Assembly (NCBI RefSeq): GCF_026745355.1
Contig: NC_079206.1
Span: 36,587,642 to 36,651,641 of the forward strand
Direction of reading: 5' to 3'
From: Beta vulgaris subsp. vulgaris
Lineage: Eukaryota; Streptophyta; Magnoliopsida; Caryophyllales; Amaranthaceae
DNA length: 64,000 nt
In this document: piece after piece, positions 1 to 10,470 of the stretch
Numbering within the stretch: position 1 is the first letter of the stretch
How the letters are laid out: each line of letters begins with the position of its first letter
Notes under the pieces: model-generated
Seen by the model: only the letters and a program-made list of their open reading frames with translations
Databases searched by the model: none
What the model was told of the DNA's origin: nothing
Program-made: the position numbers and the translations under genes

Positions 1-293
1 TTGATGATGATTTATGATTGATGATGATGATTTATGATGATTGAATAATTAGATAAAAAGAAAAGAAAAAAAAAAGAAAAATGAATTTAACCTGTTATAA
101 CAAGTTACAATAGGTAAATGGAGTGATATGGGAAGGTAAATGCTTTAGTTAGGATTATATCATAATAACTCATAGTTATGATTATTATTGGAAGATGCCC
201 AATAGTTAGGATTATTCATGTGAATTTTTCCTATTTTTTAATATTATTTGAAAATGGAGAGATTGGGTAATTAAATGAAATTATAAACAAGTA
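1..293. other. AT-rich intergenic sequence with TGATGA-type simple repeat
   Basis: The first ~50 bases are a degenerate TGATGA/TTATGA repeat. The rest is AT-rich with no open frame or recognisable motif. Confidence 0.6.
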
Positions 294-551
294 CTCCCTC
301 TATCCCATAATATAATGCCTACTTCATTTATGGTGGGTCAAACTTTAAAATATTTGACCGAATATTCTCATTTGTATATATAAAAAAACATATTAATGTG
401 GGATCTTGTTAGATTCGTTTCAATGTGTAGTTTCATGATATCAACTTTTTATATATTTTATTAATACGTAATTGAAGATATTAAAGGTCAAAGTTACGTC
501 TTGGAGACTATGTAAAACAGAAACAAGCATTATATTATGGAACGGAAGGAG
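294..551. mobile_element. Stowaway-type MITE (Tc1/mariner), 258 bp
   Basis: The left end begins CTCCCTCTATCCCATAATAT and the right end is its inverted match (complement begins CTCCTTCCGTTCCATAATAT). Each end is bordered by the dinucleotide TA (292-293 and 552-553). A CTCCCTCYGT-type terminal repeat with a TA target duplication is the hallmark of plant Stowaway MITEs. There is no coding capacity, so it would have relied on a mariner-like transposase supplied elsewhere. Confidence 0.85.
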
Positions 552-1338
552 TACATGATATTCAAAGTTTAAGCCTTAAATTAAATGTAATTTAATTTTT
601 TATTTAATTAATTTTTAAATGTAAGAAATTTTATATCTTAATATATTTAAATGATTTTGTAGATATAAAAAAATAATTGAATTTTAATAATATCCGGTTG
701 AGTACGGTCGGGTTCAAGTTTGAATGCAGGTCTTTCTGGTCATGTCAGCATATAATCTTGTCGGGTGTCGGTCAGGTTTGAGTAATTCCAGGTCATATTT
801 CGGTCAGGTATGAGGACTGACCCTCACAAGTCGAACTAGGTTCAAGTCAGGTCAGAATCAGGTTGACCCAGGAGTTAGGTCTATTTCTGACACCAATAAA
901 TACGGCTAGTCTGCTACGACTTCTATAACGTGTTTTATATGAGAATTAGCTTATAAACTAGGAAGTTTGCATTGAAAATGTTTGGTCAATCAATATATTT
1001 TTATGTTCTAAGTCTATTGAATGCGCACACTCATTGTTTATCTATACAATATATTAAATGGCGTGTATAAACAAGAAACTGTGCCATGTGGCGCTCTCTT
1101 TATGGAGTTTTAGTTCATGTAATCCATGTACAATAAAAAAAATTAAAAATTGTGTAGTATAGGTATTTGATCATGAGACCTCAAGTACATAAACTAAAGT
1201 CTTAGTCACTAAACTAAGTTGTATTTATTGTTATTATCATAAAGTATTACATTAATAAAGGAAATTTTTTCTTACCAAGGCATAGCCCCGGCATAATAAC
1301 TAGTTTTGTGTTCAAAGTCGCAAATTACAAGCTGTACA
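552..1338. other. Intergenic sequence with a GTCAGG/GGTCAGGT-rich block
   Basis: No gene is seen. Positions ~690-890 contain many degenerate copies of GTCAGG and GGTTCAAGT, probably the body of an old MITE whose ends I could not define. The remainder is AT-rich. Confidence 0.4.
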
Positions 1339-1344
1339 TAGTGG

Positions 1345-1612
1345 TGTCAATTCAGTTAACCAGTTCAGTTCAGGTTCAAACCAAACAGTTCAGTTGACTT
1401 TAGTTCAGTTAATTCAATTTATTTTTTCGAGCTTAATTGATTCAGTTTAAACTTTTTCGGTTTTTAGTTTCAATCTATACAGTTAATTCAATTTTCAGTT
1501 AAATTCAGTTCAGTTTACAGTTGCCTTTTGGTTTGACCCATACAGTTGACTTTTTATCTATTACTGTCAGTTAAACAGTTATTTTCAGTTCGGATTCAGT
1601 TAATTTCAGTTT
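1345..1612. repeat. CAGTT-rich subterminal region, left
   Basis: Dense degenerate repeats of TTCAGTT and CAGTTAA follow the left terminal repeat. Subterminal arrays of short motifs are normal in hAT elements, where they bind transposase. Here they run in the same direction as those at the right end rather than inverted. Confidence 0.6.
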
Positions 1613-1997
1613 CTTAAGGAAACCCGCATTGACTCGAGTGAAACTTGATATCGGTTATGTCGTGTACATCTTTTCCCTTCAGGTCTCGCTTCGGGTCAAG
1701 CCGTTATTCATTGCAGGAAATTCCAACTCAGTTGGACTTTATCACATAGGTTAAACTTATCGAACACAACGATAGCACCAAGAGACGTATCTATATTTTT
1801 CTACCAAAACGCATTTTGAAGTTGCCATATTTTTTGTAAAATTATTTTATTAAAGGTTCAACATTTGGCTAATATTGAAAATTCAATTTTTAATTCTTCA
1901 TTATTATATAGTTTTCCAATGTGTAATCAATGATGAATTAGTGATTGGTTGTGGCCAAAGATTAAGATGATGATTGATAATGATGAATTAGTTTATA

Positions 1998-2318
1998 CTA
2001 CCTCCGTTTGCCAAAGATCTTCCTTGTTACTGTTACTACAAATATCAATGAGAATTAATTTGTGTGGGGTGTGGGGTGGGTAAAGTAGGAGAGAGAAAGG
2101 AGTTAAAATAAATAAACAAATAAAAAGAGGTTAAAGTAGGAGAGAGAAAGGGAGTAAAATTGAATTAATAATGTAATGGTGGACCATATGTTAGGGACAT
2201 GAGAGGGTAAAAAGGGAAAAAAATTCCAAATAAGGATAAGGAATAAAGTAAATGGGGGAAGATCTTTTGGAAACGCACTTAAACGGAAAGAGGGAAGATC
2301 TTTAGGAAACGGAGGGAG
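1998..2318. mobile_element. Stowaway-type MITE, 321 bp, nested in the large hAT-like element
   Basis: The left end begins CTACCTCCGTTTGCCAAAGA and the complement of the right end begins CTCCCTCCGTTTCCTAAAGA. TA flanks both ends (1996-1997 and 2319-2320). The interior is purine-rich and non-coding. Confidence 0.85.
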
Positions 2319-2339
2319 TAAATCAGTTAATATAAGTGG

Positions 2340-3070
2340 TTAATCATTATGTTTTCTAATGTATAATGAAATTTGAAACAAAAAAACATCTACTTTAATA
2401 ATCCAAGTATTTATTATTGTACATAATGAATGTGTCAATGGTAGCCGCTACGCTAATTCAAGATAACAATACGATGTTTGAGTTTATCGTCTTTATGTGA
2501 AATGCATTTTGAAACATAAAATATATGATTGAACTAATACATAGTTATTGGGTTAGATGGAGGATGTATCAATATGAGTCATTAAGTTTATTCAACATAG
2601 CTATATTCTATTTAACTTAGTCATATTTAATTTCAACTAATTTTGAAACTAAAAATATCTAATTGAAGTAGAATAGTTTGTTGTCAGATGAGATTAATGA
2701 ACATAGCAATTTAAGTCGATAAACTAATTCAAGATAACAATCATTTGTTTAAGTTTAATAGTCAGTAAGTTAAATTCATTTCATAACTAAACACATCTAA
2801 TTCAATTGATGCAAGTTGTCATGGGATGAGATATATGAATGTACCATCAATCAGTGACTTATAATAAGTTGATAGAATCATAGAAAGTATCAATCCTGCA
2901 TTCAAGTTAATAGTATTTAAGTTAAATCAATTTTGAAACTGTAAACATGCTATTGAATTAGATTAATATGTGTTAAGTCGATAGGGTTATTAAGGATAAC
3001 AATACTCCATTCCAATTAATCGTCATTAAGCTATATTCTCTTAACTTTCTACACATGTGAGTATAAACTA
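2340..3070. repeat. Decayed tandem repeat, unit about 136 bp
   Basis: A recognisable anchor (TTGAAAC followed ~15 bases on by ATCTA-ATTGAA or a variant) recurs at 2373, 2509, 2643, 2780 and 2933, and once more at 3534. The spacings are 136, 134, 137 and 153. A second anchor, TTCAAGATAACAAT, recurs at about every second unit (near 2457 and 2724, diverged near 2991). The copies are strongly diverged, so the array is old. Confidence 0.6.
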
Positions 3071-3194
3071 AATTTCCTATTCATTATGATACATGTACAA
3101 TTGTACATCAACACAGGCATAGTTTCTTAAAATCAATACCAAATCATAAAAACTAAGAAATTCAACATTAAAAAAAAATATATAATTGATGCTT

Positions 3195-3330
3195 AAGATA
3201 ATAATAATAATAATAATAATAAGTTATTTCCTAATAATAATAATAATAATATAATAATAACAATAATAATAATAACGAGAATAATAGTAATGATAACATA
3301 AAGCGATGATGAAAATTAGTAATAATACAA
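3195..3330. repeat. TAA/ATA microsatellite
   Basis: Long runs of TAA triplets, interrupted only by short breaks, with looser continuation to about 3640. There is no coding content. Confidence 0.85.
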
Positions 3331-3744
3331 ATAATAACAATAATTGTAACAATAGCTATGATAACACTGAGTCAGTTACTCTTGGTCAACTCATGTGTGT
3401 GATAAATAGCTACGATGACAATGAAAACAATAATAATAAACATAAATTATAAGAACTTACTATCAACTCAATGAAATTCATATATATAAGTTATTATATA
3501 TAAGTTATATCGTCATTAAGCTATATATTCATTTTGAAACACAAAACATCTACTTGAATCGAAACAAGTTGTTATGAAATAGGAGCAATAATATTGATGA
3601 CAATATCGATAATAATAACAATAAAGATTATAATAGTCACGATATTAATTATCAATTTGTTAAATTTATTATTATTTAATATACAAATTGAAATCTCCAT
3701 CAAATTCTGATAGCAAACATAAAAAGTAAAATTGATAGATTTTA

Positions 3745-4670
3745 GGGGCCGTTTGGTTTATAGAGGGGAAAGGGTAAGGGTTTAAGAAACAGAAACAAGG
3801 AGAATGGAAAGGCAAACCCTTAGATTTAATATGTTGTTTGTTTAAGATATCTAAGGAAAACCCTTATATCACCACCTCTCCACCTCCTCCACCACCACCA
3901 CCACACTTTTACTTCAAAAAAAATCTATTTGCTGCCACCCCCGCCCTTCTTTCGGCGCCGCCTCCCCCACCACCGCCCTCTCCTTTCAGCGGCGCCTCCC
4001 TCACCGCCTTCTTCTTCTTTTGGCGTTGCTTCCCCTTCCCCTTCTCCTTCCTTCGGCGTCGTTGCCCCACACCTTCCTTTTTCGCTGTTGATTTTGGTTT
4101 AGGGTAGTGGGTGGGTTTTCGAGGGTATGGGTTTTTGGGTTTGGTAGCAGTATCAGTGGGTTTTCGGGAATGGGGGTGGGTTTTTGGGTGCGGTGGTGGT
4201 GTTTTCCGGAATGGGGGTGGGTTTTCGGGTGAGGTGGTGGGGTTTTCGGGAATGGGGGTGGGTTTTCGGGTGCGGTGGTGGTGTTTCGAGAACGGGGTGG
4301 GTTTTTAGGTTTGGGGTGGTGTTCGGGTGGTTGGCGTGGGGCTGGTGTCGGCTGCGTGCGTTTTGGTGGTGACGGTGGCGACGAGAGGTGGTGTCGGTGG
4401 CTGGGTAGTGGGTTGGTGGATGGTGCGGTGGTTTAGTGGTTGGGGTGTTGTTCTAGTGGTTGGGGTGGTGGTCAATCATTGGTCAAAGTGACCATGGAGT
4501 AGAGGAGGGAAAGGGTAAGTGAAACCTTGGGGGTGTGGGTAATGGAAGTAGAGGAGTTTGGGGGAAAGGGAAGGGTAAAGGGAATGATTAAAATGTGCTA
4601 ACAACAACAAGTAAGGGAATCAACCTATTTGTTTCCCTTACCCTTTACTAAAAACCCCAAAGCAAACGCC
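3745..4670. mobile_element. PIF/Harbinger-like MITE, 926 bp
   Basis: The left end begins GGGGCCGTTTGGTTTATAG and the complement of the right end begins GGCGTTTGCTTTGGGGTTT. TTA trinucleotides border both (3742-3744 and 4671-4673). GGSCCGTTTGGTT-type ends with a TTA duplication are characteristic of PIF/Harbinger (Tourist) MITEs. Inside the ends a second inverted pair, GGGTAAGGG and CCCTTACCC, is also visible. The left half is C-rich on the plus strand and the right half G-rich, so the element may fold back on itself. Confidence 0.65.
4087..4460 (+). repeat. G/T-rich minisatellite inside the PIF-like MITE
   Basis: Tandem variants of GGGTGGGTTTTCGGG and GGTGGTGGTG follow each other with a ~40-60-bp rhythm. 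Numerous GGG and GGGG runs lie on one strand, so G-quadruplex formation is possible. Open frames here (for example 4111-4308) are an artefact of the low-complexity repeat. Confidence 0.75.
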
Positions 4671-4673
4671 TTA

Positions 4674-5100
4674 GTATAATCTCCCATCTTATCCATAGAT
4701 CAAATTGATAGACATGTGAAATCCAACAAAAAAGAAATAACTCTACCTAACCATTAATCAGATCAAATCGATGGTTAAAACATCACTAATTTTGTAGATT
4801 ATTGATAAAGTTATGCACAAAAGTTGCAAATGAAATATAGTGGTATGTATGATCTAATTATCTAGGATAGGATAATAGTGTTCTTAAATGAGAGATGCTG
4901 GTGCAAAGAGAGAAGAATGCCCTAAGGAAAGACATGTCATATGATCATGTCTATGTTTTTCTTTTTTTATGGACTCTTCACTTTTGTTTTTTCCAATCTT
5001 AAATAACGAATTGTGACCATTTCTTTTTTTACTTATTGGAGCATATATGACTAAATTATTGACTATGAGTATAAACCTTCTTTTTGTCTTCATGTTTCTT
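4674..5100. other. AT-rich spacer in the hAT-like element
   Basis: No motif or coding feature recognised. A 69-codon open frame on the minus strand (4884-5093) has no domain and lies in AT-rich sequence. Confidence 0.5.
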
Positions 5101-5358
5101 ATTGGAGCATAAACCTTCTTTTTCTAAACCCTAAACTAACTCCTCTTCTATCTCATCCGCCTCTTTCTTCATGTTTCTTTCTTTCTCTCTCTGTTTTCTT
5201 ACTAAAAGAATTTTTACTTCATTTTCTGCATTTGTTCAATTTAGATCTGATTCTCAACCGCGAAACCATCGTACCATTTGTTCATTTTCAGAATTTTCAC
5301 AAACTAACTCTCTCTTGTCATAAGTAAAACTTCATCTGGGTATTTTATTTATGATTCA

Positions 5359-5583
5359 ATGTCTTCTGATTTTGCTGGAAGTGGGCATTGCACTCCAGGT
5401 GTTTGTGAAAATTCCCAGGAGAAAATTTAGAGTAAGAATGAAGAGGTGGTTGTTGTAAGGGATGAACAGGTGGGTGATTTAACCGGAAGTGATGTTGTTC
5501 AGAGGATTTCACAGATTGTGAGGGGAGCGAATGGTGGGATTTTGATGGAGGAACAATTGGATGATGTTAGTGATATCGTATAG
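5359..5583 (+). pseudogene. Captured exon-like fragment with one internal stop
   Basis: A CT-rich leader (about 5105-5200, with CTTTCTCTCTCTG tracts like a plant 5' UTR) precedes an ATG at 5359. The frame runs 74 codons to a TAG at 5581-5583, broken only by a TAG at 5428-5430. The composition is codon-like: the first part reads MSSDFAGSGHCTPGVCENSQ, and the later part contains acidic and hydrophobic stretches such as SDVVQRISQIVRG. I do not recognise the family. The position inside a transposase-less hAT-like element suggests transduplication of the 5' end of a host gene. It could also be the residue of the element's own first exon. The downstream sequence reverts to AT-rich non-coding DNA with no second exon found. 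Confidence 0.4.
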
Positions 5584-5722
5584 AGGATTTCATGAATATT
5601 TTTGTTTTTTGCAAAAAGAGTTTTGTTTTGGTTCGTTTTCTTGTAATTTAGTTTATTTATATTTTTTAGTTTCATTTTTTTGTAATTTCATTTATTTGTA
5701 ATTTAGGGTGTTGTGAAGGAAC

Positions 5723-5812
5723 AATACATCACCTACACAAACATAACAGTTGATAATACATCACCTACACAAACATCACAGTTGATAATACATCACCTAC
5801 ACAAACTCTAAA
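5723..5812. repeat. 32-bp tandem repeat, about 2.8 copies
   Basis: The unit contains AATACATCACCTACACAAAC followed by ATCACAGTTGAT. Copies begin at 5723, 5755 and 5787 and are nearly identical. Confidence 0.85.
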
Positions 5813-6277
5813 CATACTCTGTGTAATTTATTTTCGCCAAGTTCTCCGTTCTTGGATAGTCCTAATAATCTACTTATTCCACCACCGATAGGATGATTTT
5901 TTTTTTTTTTTTGTAAAGTGCATGTAGATTATCGTTTTTTCATTTTTTTGTATTTTGTAATTTGTAGATTTTCATTTTGTAAGTTGTAGACTTGTAGTTA
6001 TTTGGTTAGAAAATCACTCGATCAACTCATAAGTTTAATCATAATGTTAAGTTAACTCTAGATTTAGTAAAATACTCGCATCTTTCATGTTATTATATAC
6101 CTCACAATAATAAGTTTGATAAAAAAAATCAAATTTAAAATAATTGACTTGTGAATTGGAGTACAATTTAATCTAGATAATAATAATCTAGTTTCTGACA
6201 CCACTATCTATATAGTTTAAAATTATTTTATTCAGTTTGATTCGGTTTAGTTTAAAATATTTTTATTCAGTTTTATG

Positions 6278-6839
6278 TAGGGGTGTTCGCGGTTTGGGTT
6301 GGTGCGGTTTGGGATGTAACCCAGCCCAAACCGCAAATATACGGTTTGACATTTTTCCAACCCAAATCGCACCGCACTTTTGCCCAAACCAACCCAAACC
6401 GAACCGCGCAAAACGGTTTGGTGCGGTTTGGTTTGCGGTTTAACCATTTTTTCCCCCGTGACATTAATTTTGTAATCTAAGACTACAAAAAATTGTTAAT
6501 AAGAGTCCAAATAGATATGAAGTTGACTTCATAATTAAACATAAATAATAATTTATCAAAAGTGTTAAAGTTCTTTACCTCAAACTTTTTTTTCAGTTTT
6601 ATACTCGTATGCCGCCTTGTCAAGTATATTTAACTTAATTTTTTTAAAAATATATGAAATTGCGGTTTGCGGTGCGGTTTTGGTTTACAAAAATTAAAAC
6701 CCAACCCAAACCGCAAACCGCGGTTTGCTTGAAATCATAACCCAAACCACAATTTTAAAACCGCAAACCAACCCAAACCGCGAAAAAACGGTTTGGGTTG
6801 CGGTTTGGTGCGGTCCAGACCGCACTCTGAACAGCCCTA
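6278..6839. mobile_element. hAT MITE, 562 bp, built from CGGTTTGG repeats
   Basis: The left end begins TAGGGGTGTTCGCGGTTTGG. The complement of the right end begins TAGGGCTGTTCAGAGTGCGG. The identical octamer GTTTTATG flanks both sides (6270-6277 and 6840-6847), proving an 8-bp target duplication. The interior is mostly GCGGTTTGG and its inverse CCAAACCGC, so the termini can form a long foldback. The short open frames on both strands here come from that repetition. It sits within the CAGTT-rich right end of the larger hAT-like element. Confidence 0.85.
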
Positions 6840-6847
6840 GTTTTATG

Positions 6848-6975
6848 CAGTTAAAAACAGTTTGATTCAGTTCAGTTAAAAACAGTTTGATTCAGTTCAG
6901 TTAAAAACAGTTTGATTCAGTTCAGTTAAAAACAATTTGATTCAGTTCAGTTAAAAACAGTTTGATTCAGTTTGA
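6848..6975. repeat. 25-bp minisatellite, about 5 copies
   Basis: The unit TTAAAAACAGTTTGATTCAG plus TTCAG repeats five times with one or two substitutions. It then degrades into irregular CAGTT motifs up to about 7210. It forms part of the right subterminal region of the large hAT-like element. Confidence 0.85.
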
Positions 6976-7261
6976 TCCAGTTCTGTTAGAAACAGTTTGC
7001 AGTTAAATTCAGTTCATTTTAAGTTCAGTTCAGTTCAATTTAAATCGCTTTTTCGTGCAGTTAATTTCAGGCTGGTATGTTTTCAGTTGAGTTTCAGTTC
7101 AATTTCAGTTCATTTAATTGCAGTTTACTTCAATCTGATTAATTTATCGATTTTAACTATTCAGTTATGGGTCAATTCAGTTCAGTTTATTCAGTTTAGT
7201 TGATCAACAGTTTGTAGTTTAACCATCGGTTTTCAACCAAACTGACAACACTAGCTGTACA

Positions 7262-7562
7262 AGCCTACAAGGAGGCATGGTTAGGAAAGTACGCATAACA
7301 TGAAACGACAAAGTTTCACGTAGGTTCGGAGGCTAAATGAATTAATTGCTTATCAAAAATTCAAAATGGTTGAAGATTCAAAAATTCTAGAAGCTATCTG
7401 AGAGCAACTTTTGTCTCTAATGTTTACCAAGTTTGGCATCTTCTTTTCATAACCTCTATTTCTCTCTCCTTTCTCCTTTCTCCTTTCTTTTCTTACATCT
7501 CTTTGGTATTTTTCATTTTTTCATGTTAATAGCATTTTTTTTCAGGGTAATATCAGTGGCAT
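7262..7562. other. Spacer with pyrimidine tract
   Basis: No gene is recognised. A CT-rich stretch (about 7455-7500) and a later TTTTTTTTCAGG at ~7540 resemble a 3' splice site, but no exon follows because the next element inserts at 7571. Confidence 0.4.
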
Positions 7563-7570
7563 ATACTTGG

Positions 7571-8355
7571 CAGTGGCGGAGCCAATATGGGTCACATGGG
7601 GTCACGTGACCCCTCAAATACAAAAAAAATTTAAGGATTTTCGTGAAAGAAAAAATTCAGTGCCACAAGCCCGTCTAGCCATAGAAAGTTTTTCTCTGTA
7701 CCTTGTCTGCCACCTGCCCACTTTTGCAGACTTATTAATGACAATTTGACAGTGGGTCCCAACTCTCACTTAAAACCAGACTTTTAATTAAACTTAAAAA
7801 CTTAAAAATCTTTTAATTTTTAAAACCTATCAGTTATCATTTTCTCCCTCCTTAGTCCTTTACTTTCCCAATACATCTCAGTTATTCAAAAACTCAAAAG
7901 TGTAGCCCCAACCCAACCCAATTCAGGCGACGCCGGACGACCATAATCTGCTTACCACCGCGCCCATGCTCACACCGTTCCTCCGACCTTCGCGGCAGCT
8001 GGCAACCATCACCCATCACGTATTGATGCTTGAATGAGTTTAAATTCTAATTCTTTTATACTATTAATTTCTTAATTTCTATATTATATACTTCCTCCGT
8101 TTCATAATAAGTAAAACACTTCTCTATCTTATGCGAGACTTTTTTTTTTAGAGAAGTGTTTAACTTATTATGGAACGGAGGAAGTATATAAAATCTTATT
8201 GGTTCATATTACTTTTAGTTTTTAATATTTGCGTAGATGTGTAAACTATCGAATTTGTGAATTGTGATTCGTGTTCTTCAACGTCAACGGTAAATAATGG
8301 TACTTCATCATTTTTTTTGTGACCCCGCGATTTTGAAATCCTAGCTCCGCCACTG
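7571..8355. mobile_element. Non-autonomous hAT element, 785 bp, CAGTGGCGGA ends
   Basis: It begins CAGTGGCGGAGCC and ends with the inverse GGCTCCGCCACTG variant (AGCTCCGCCACTG). The octamer ATACTTGG is perfectly duplicated at 7563-7570 and 8356-8363. About 30 bases inside the left end is the palindrome GGGGTCACGTGACCCC. The terminal decamer is identical to that of the hAT at 9739-13030, so the two are probably mobilised by the same transposase. The 60-codon open frame at 7567-7749 is not a recognised protein. Confidence 0.9.
8091..8184. mobile_element. Short foldback MITE, 94 bp, nested
   Basis: The left end begins CTTCCTCCGTTTCATAATAA and the complement of the right end begins CTTCCTCCGTTCCATAATAA. 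TA dinucleotides flank both ends (8089-8090 and 8185-8186). Almost the entire element is one inverted repeat with a short T-rich centre. It is a Stowaway-type MITE inserted in the 785-bp hAT. Confidence 0.8.
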
Positions 8356-8528
8356 ATACTTGGGTGAGTTAATAGCTAATTATGATAATACGTGTGAAAG
8401 GTCCACTGATTTGATATTGCATAATGTAGATGATGAACATTCCAAAGTAATAAGCAAATTTTGCCTTTGATTATTTCACTGTATCATATTTTTGTTTCTA
8501 CTCTGCTGAATATGGGTTTACATAAATG

Positions 8529-9196
8529 TGTAAGAATATATAGATGCAAATAGCGGAATTTCAGGAAACAATTTCCTAACATCTATCATAGGATCGCAGA
8601 CATAATCAAACACATGAATCATTCAATAGGGATTAAATATCAAACCATTGTAGCGTGATTTCCCTGTTGTATGCAAGTTTTGAAGATCCAAGAGCCACCA
8701 AGTGCTGTTCCTCTAATCAGTCCATGAGCACCAATTGAACACCAACGTTTGCTAGAATGGAAGAGTATAAAGTCTATTGCTTTTGATGGTTTAGGCGCCG
8801 ATTTTAGAGGGAATAGATCTAGGGTTTCACTTTTTCTCTATAGTGAAAAGAAATTGATTAATGAATTGATCCCCTAAAACCCTAATATTATGTCTTATAT
8901 ATAATAGAAGAGTCATAGGCTAGTTAGGAGAACTGATTCTCCTCCTATTCCCCTTTGGACCGGCCTAATCCTAATCCTAACTGGATTTGGATTACTTTGT
9001 CCAACTTATGCTACACTGTGTGACCTCATAGGATTAATCTATTTTAGTTATAGGCCCAATCAATATGACTCCTATTAATCATATTATTCTCTAACAAGAA
9101 AATACGATCACTAAAATAATTAACTTTAATATCTTCATAATAACATTCCTATTTATATTTAGTAATTGTCGGAATGACTAAGGACATATTCCTTCA
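8529..9196 (-). mobile_element. 3' LTR of a Ty1-copia-type element
   Basis: Read on the minus strand, the segment begins TGAAGGAATATGTCCTTAG at 9196 and ends TATTCTTACA at 8529, giving TG...CA termini over 668 bp. Just upstream on that strand is a purine-rich tract, ACAAGTGAGAGAT, fitting a polypurine tract. An internal TATA-like CTATTATATATAAG (about 8893-8906) fits an LTR promoter. The style of sequence around the junction (GACAAGTGAGAG then TG) is familiar from plant Ty1-copia elements. The second LTR and pol genes are not in the window. Confidence 0.6.
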
Positions 9197-9738
9197 ATCT
9201 CTCACTTGTCTGAAGACAAGAGCACAATGTTAATTCCTTAAGTCACTTAATGTCAAATTTGATAACACAATGTTATTCTTAAATTTGTGTTGCTTGATCG
9301 TAGAGTTCGAACTACTCAAATAAGGATTAACTCTTTAATCCTATTCCGCATGGCCATACAATTTTTCAGTTCTCGCTCATCAATAGGCCCAAACACCATT
9401 CCTATTAGATAGGAGGACTTATCCACTCTTGTATGACCATAACTCCCACTTAATTTTTAGCCCACTTGATCACTGCCTTTATAACCTCCTTTTACGGCGC
9501 GGCGTTTAACAGTGCCAAAGTTAAACTAATTATATTGTGGTTATTAAGACATACTCATGTCTAAGGCATCCACTAAATATAGTACTTTGATTCTACATTT
9601 AGAATCTAATTAGGTCAAGTCTCAATGTATTAGCTATACATCCATATAATTAATTAGACAAGTCTATGTCTCCATAGCTCATGGAACTGCGCTATCAATT
9701 AATTATATACTAGTCTTTTTGAATAAATCACTTATGTC
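9197..9738 (-). mobile_element. Ty1-copia 3' internal remnant, part 1
   Basis: This is the non-coding sequence between the putative polypurine tract and the hAT insertion at 9739. It contains a TAAGTGGGAGTTATGG-type motif on the minus strand (about 9437-9455). It continues across the hAT at 13039. No integrase or reverse transcriptase frame remains. Confidence 0.5.
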
Positions 9739-10148
9739 CAGTGGCGGATGTACTGCTAGGAAAGTGGGGGCACGTGCACCCACTTGCTAAAAAAAATTAT
9801 GAGATTGAGTATTTAAAAAGATAAAAAAAACTGATAAAATAATGTTAAAAATCAGTTGAAAGGACCCCACTAGGTAGAAAAAATATCTCGGTAACTAGCA
9901 TTCTTGAAAAAGTTAGATAATTCATGCTGTACCAACTATCCTATTTTCTAGGAGCTTGAAAAAGTCAGAATCAAAAAAAAAAAAAACCTTTTATTCTTCC
10001 ATGTATGCGTACAGCTACTACTCTACTACAAAGTCTATGACTCAACTTCCTCTCTCTCTCTTAAAAGCTCATCTAATATTTTTTTTTTTTTTGAGATCCA
10101 TCAACATCACCCACCAAACCAATTGAAGGACTAAAACAGTCAACACAG

Positions 10149-10467
10149 GTGAGTTTTTTTTTTATTAATTTATTCAATCTACAATTCAATATTTTGTGAT
10201 GCGTGATTATATTTTAGGATATAGATCTGATTTTTTTAATTGCACAATAATTTTCTATAAATTATGATTTGCATGTTTTTTTTAATTAATTATAATTTAT
10301 ATGTTATATAGTTATTCTAATTGTTTGTGAAGTAAGTCAGACAATCAACTAATAAGTATTTACATTAAAAATCTAAACTTTACCACTTTGATATTATTAG
10401 ATGTTTTCTAATATCAGTTATATTATATTATTAAAACTAACTTTTATAATTAACTTTGATTATATAG
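10149..10467 (+). other. Predicted 5' UTR intron of the hAT transposase gene
   Basis: A good donor (CACAG|GTGAGT at 10144-10154) and a T-rich stretch ending in an acceptor (TATATAG at 10461-10467) enclose 319 AT-rich bases. The transposase ATG lies three bases after the acceptor. This is inferred from splice consensus only. Confidence 0.5.
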
Positions 10468-10470
10468 ATT

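Larger units (their letters stand above)
1339..7253. mobile_element. Large non-autonomous hAT-like element (5.9 kb) with nested insertions
   Basis: The left end begins TAGTGGTGTCAATTCAGTT. The complement of the right end begins TAGTGTTGTCAGTTTGGTT, matching at 15 of 19 positions. Both sides are flanked by the identical octamer GCTGTACA (1331-1338 and 7254-7261), the 8-bp duplication typical of hAT transposition. Both subterminal regions are packed with CAGTT motifs. No transposase reading frame is visible. Inside are a Stowaway MITE, a PIF-like MITE, a decayed tandem repeat, an exon-like fragment and another hAT MITE. A second copy of the inverted end motif, TGACACCACTA, lies at about 6197-6207, so an earlier and shorter form of the element may have ended there. 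Confidence 0.72.

Noticed and set aside
1140..1240. Possible tRNA or SINE-like segment (TTGATCATGAGACCTCAAGT)
   Set aside because: Resembles a decayed B-box context only loosely; no cloverleaf or A box could be drawn.
3838..4107. 89-codon Pro-rich open frame
   Set aside because: Encoded by the C-rich half of the PIF-like MITE; poly-Pro from CCA/CCT repeats, no domain.
4111..4372. Gly/Val/Phe/Trp-rich open frames
   Set aside because: Low-complexity GGGTGGG repeat read in two frames.
4884..5093. 69-codon minus-strand frame
   Set aside because: Lys/Ile-rich frame in AT-rich DNA, no domain, no neighbours.
6237..6480. Overlapping open frames on both strands
   Set aside because: Products of the CGGTTTGG/CCAAACCG repeats in the hAT MITE; the two strands mirror each other.
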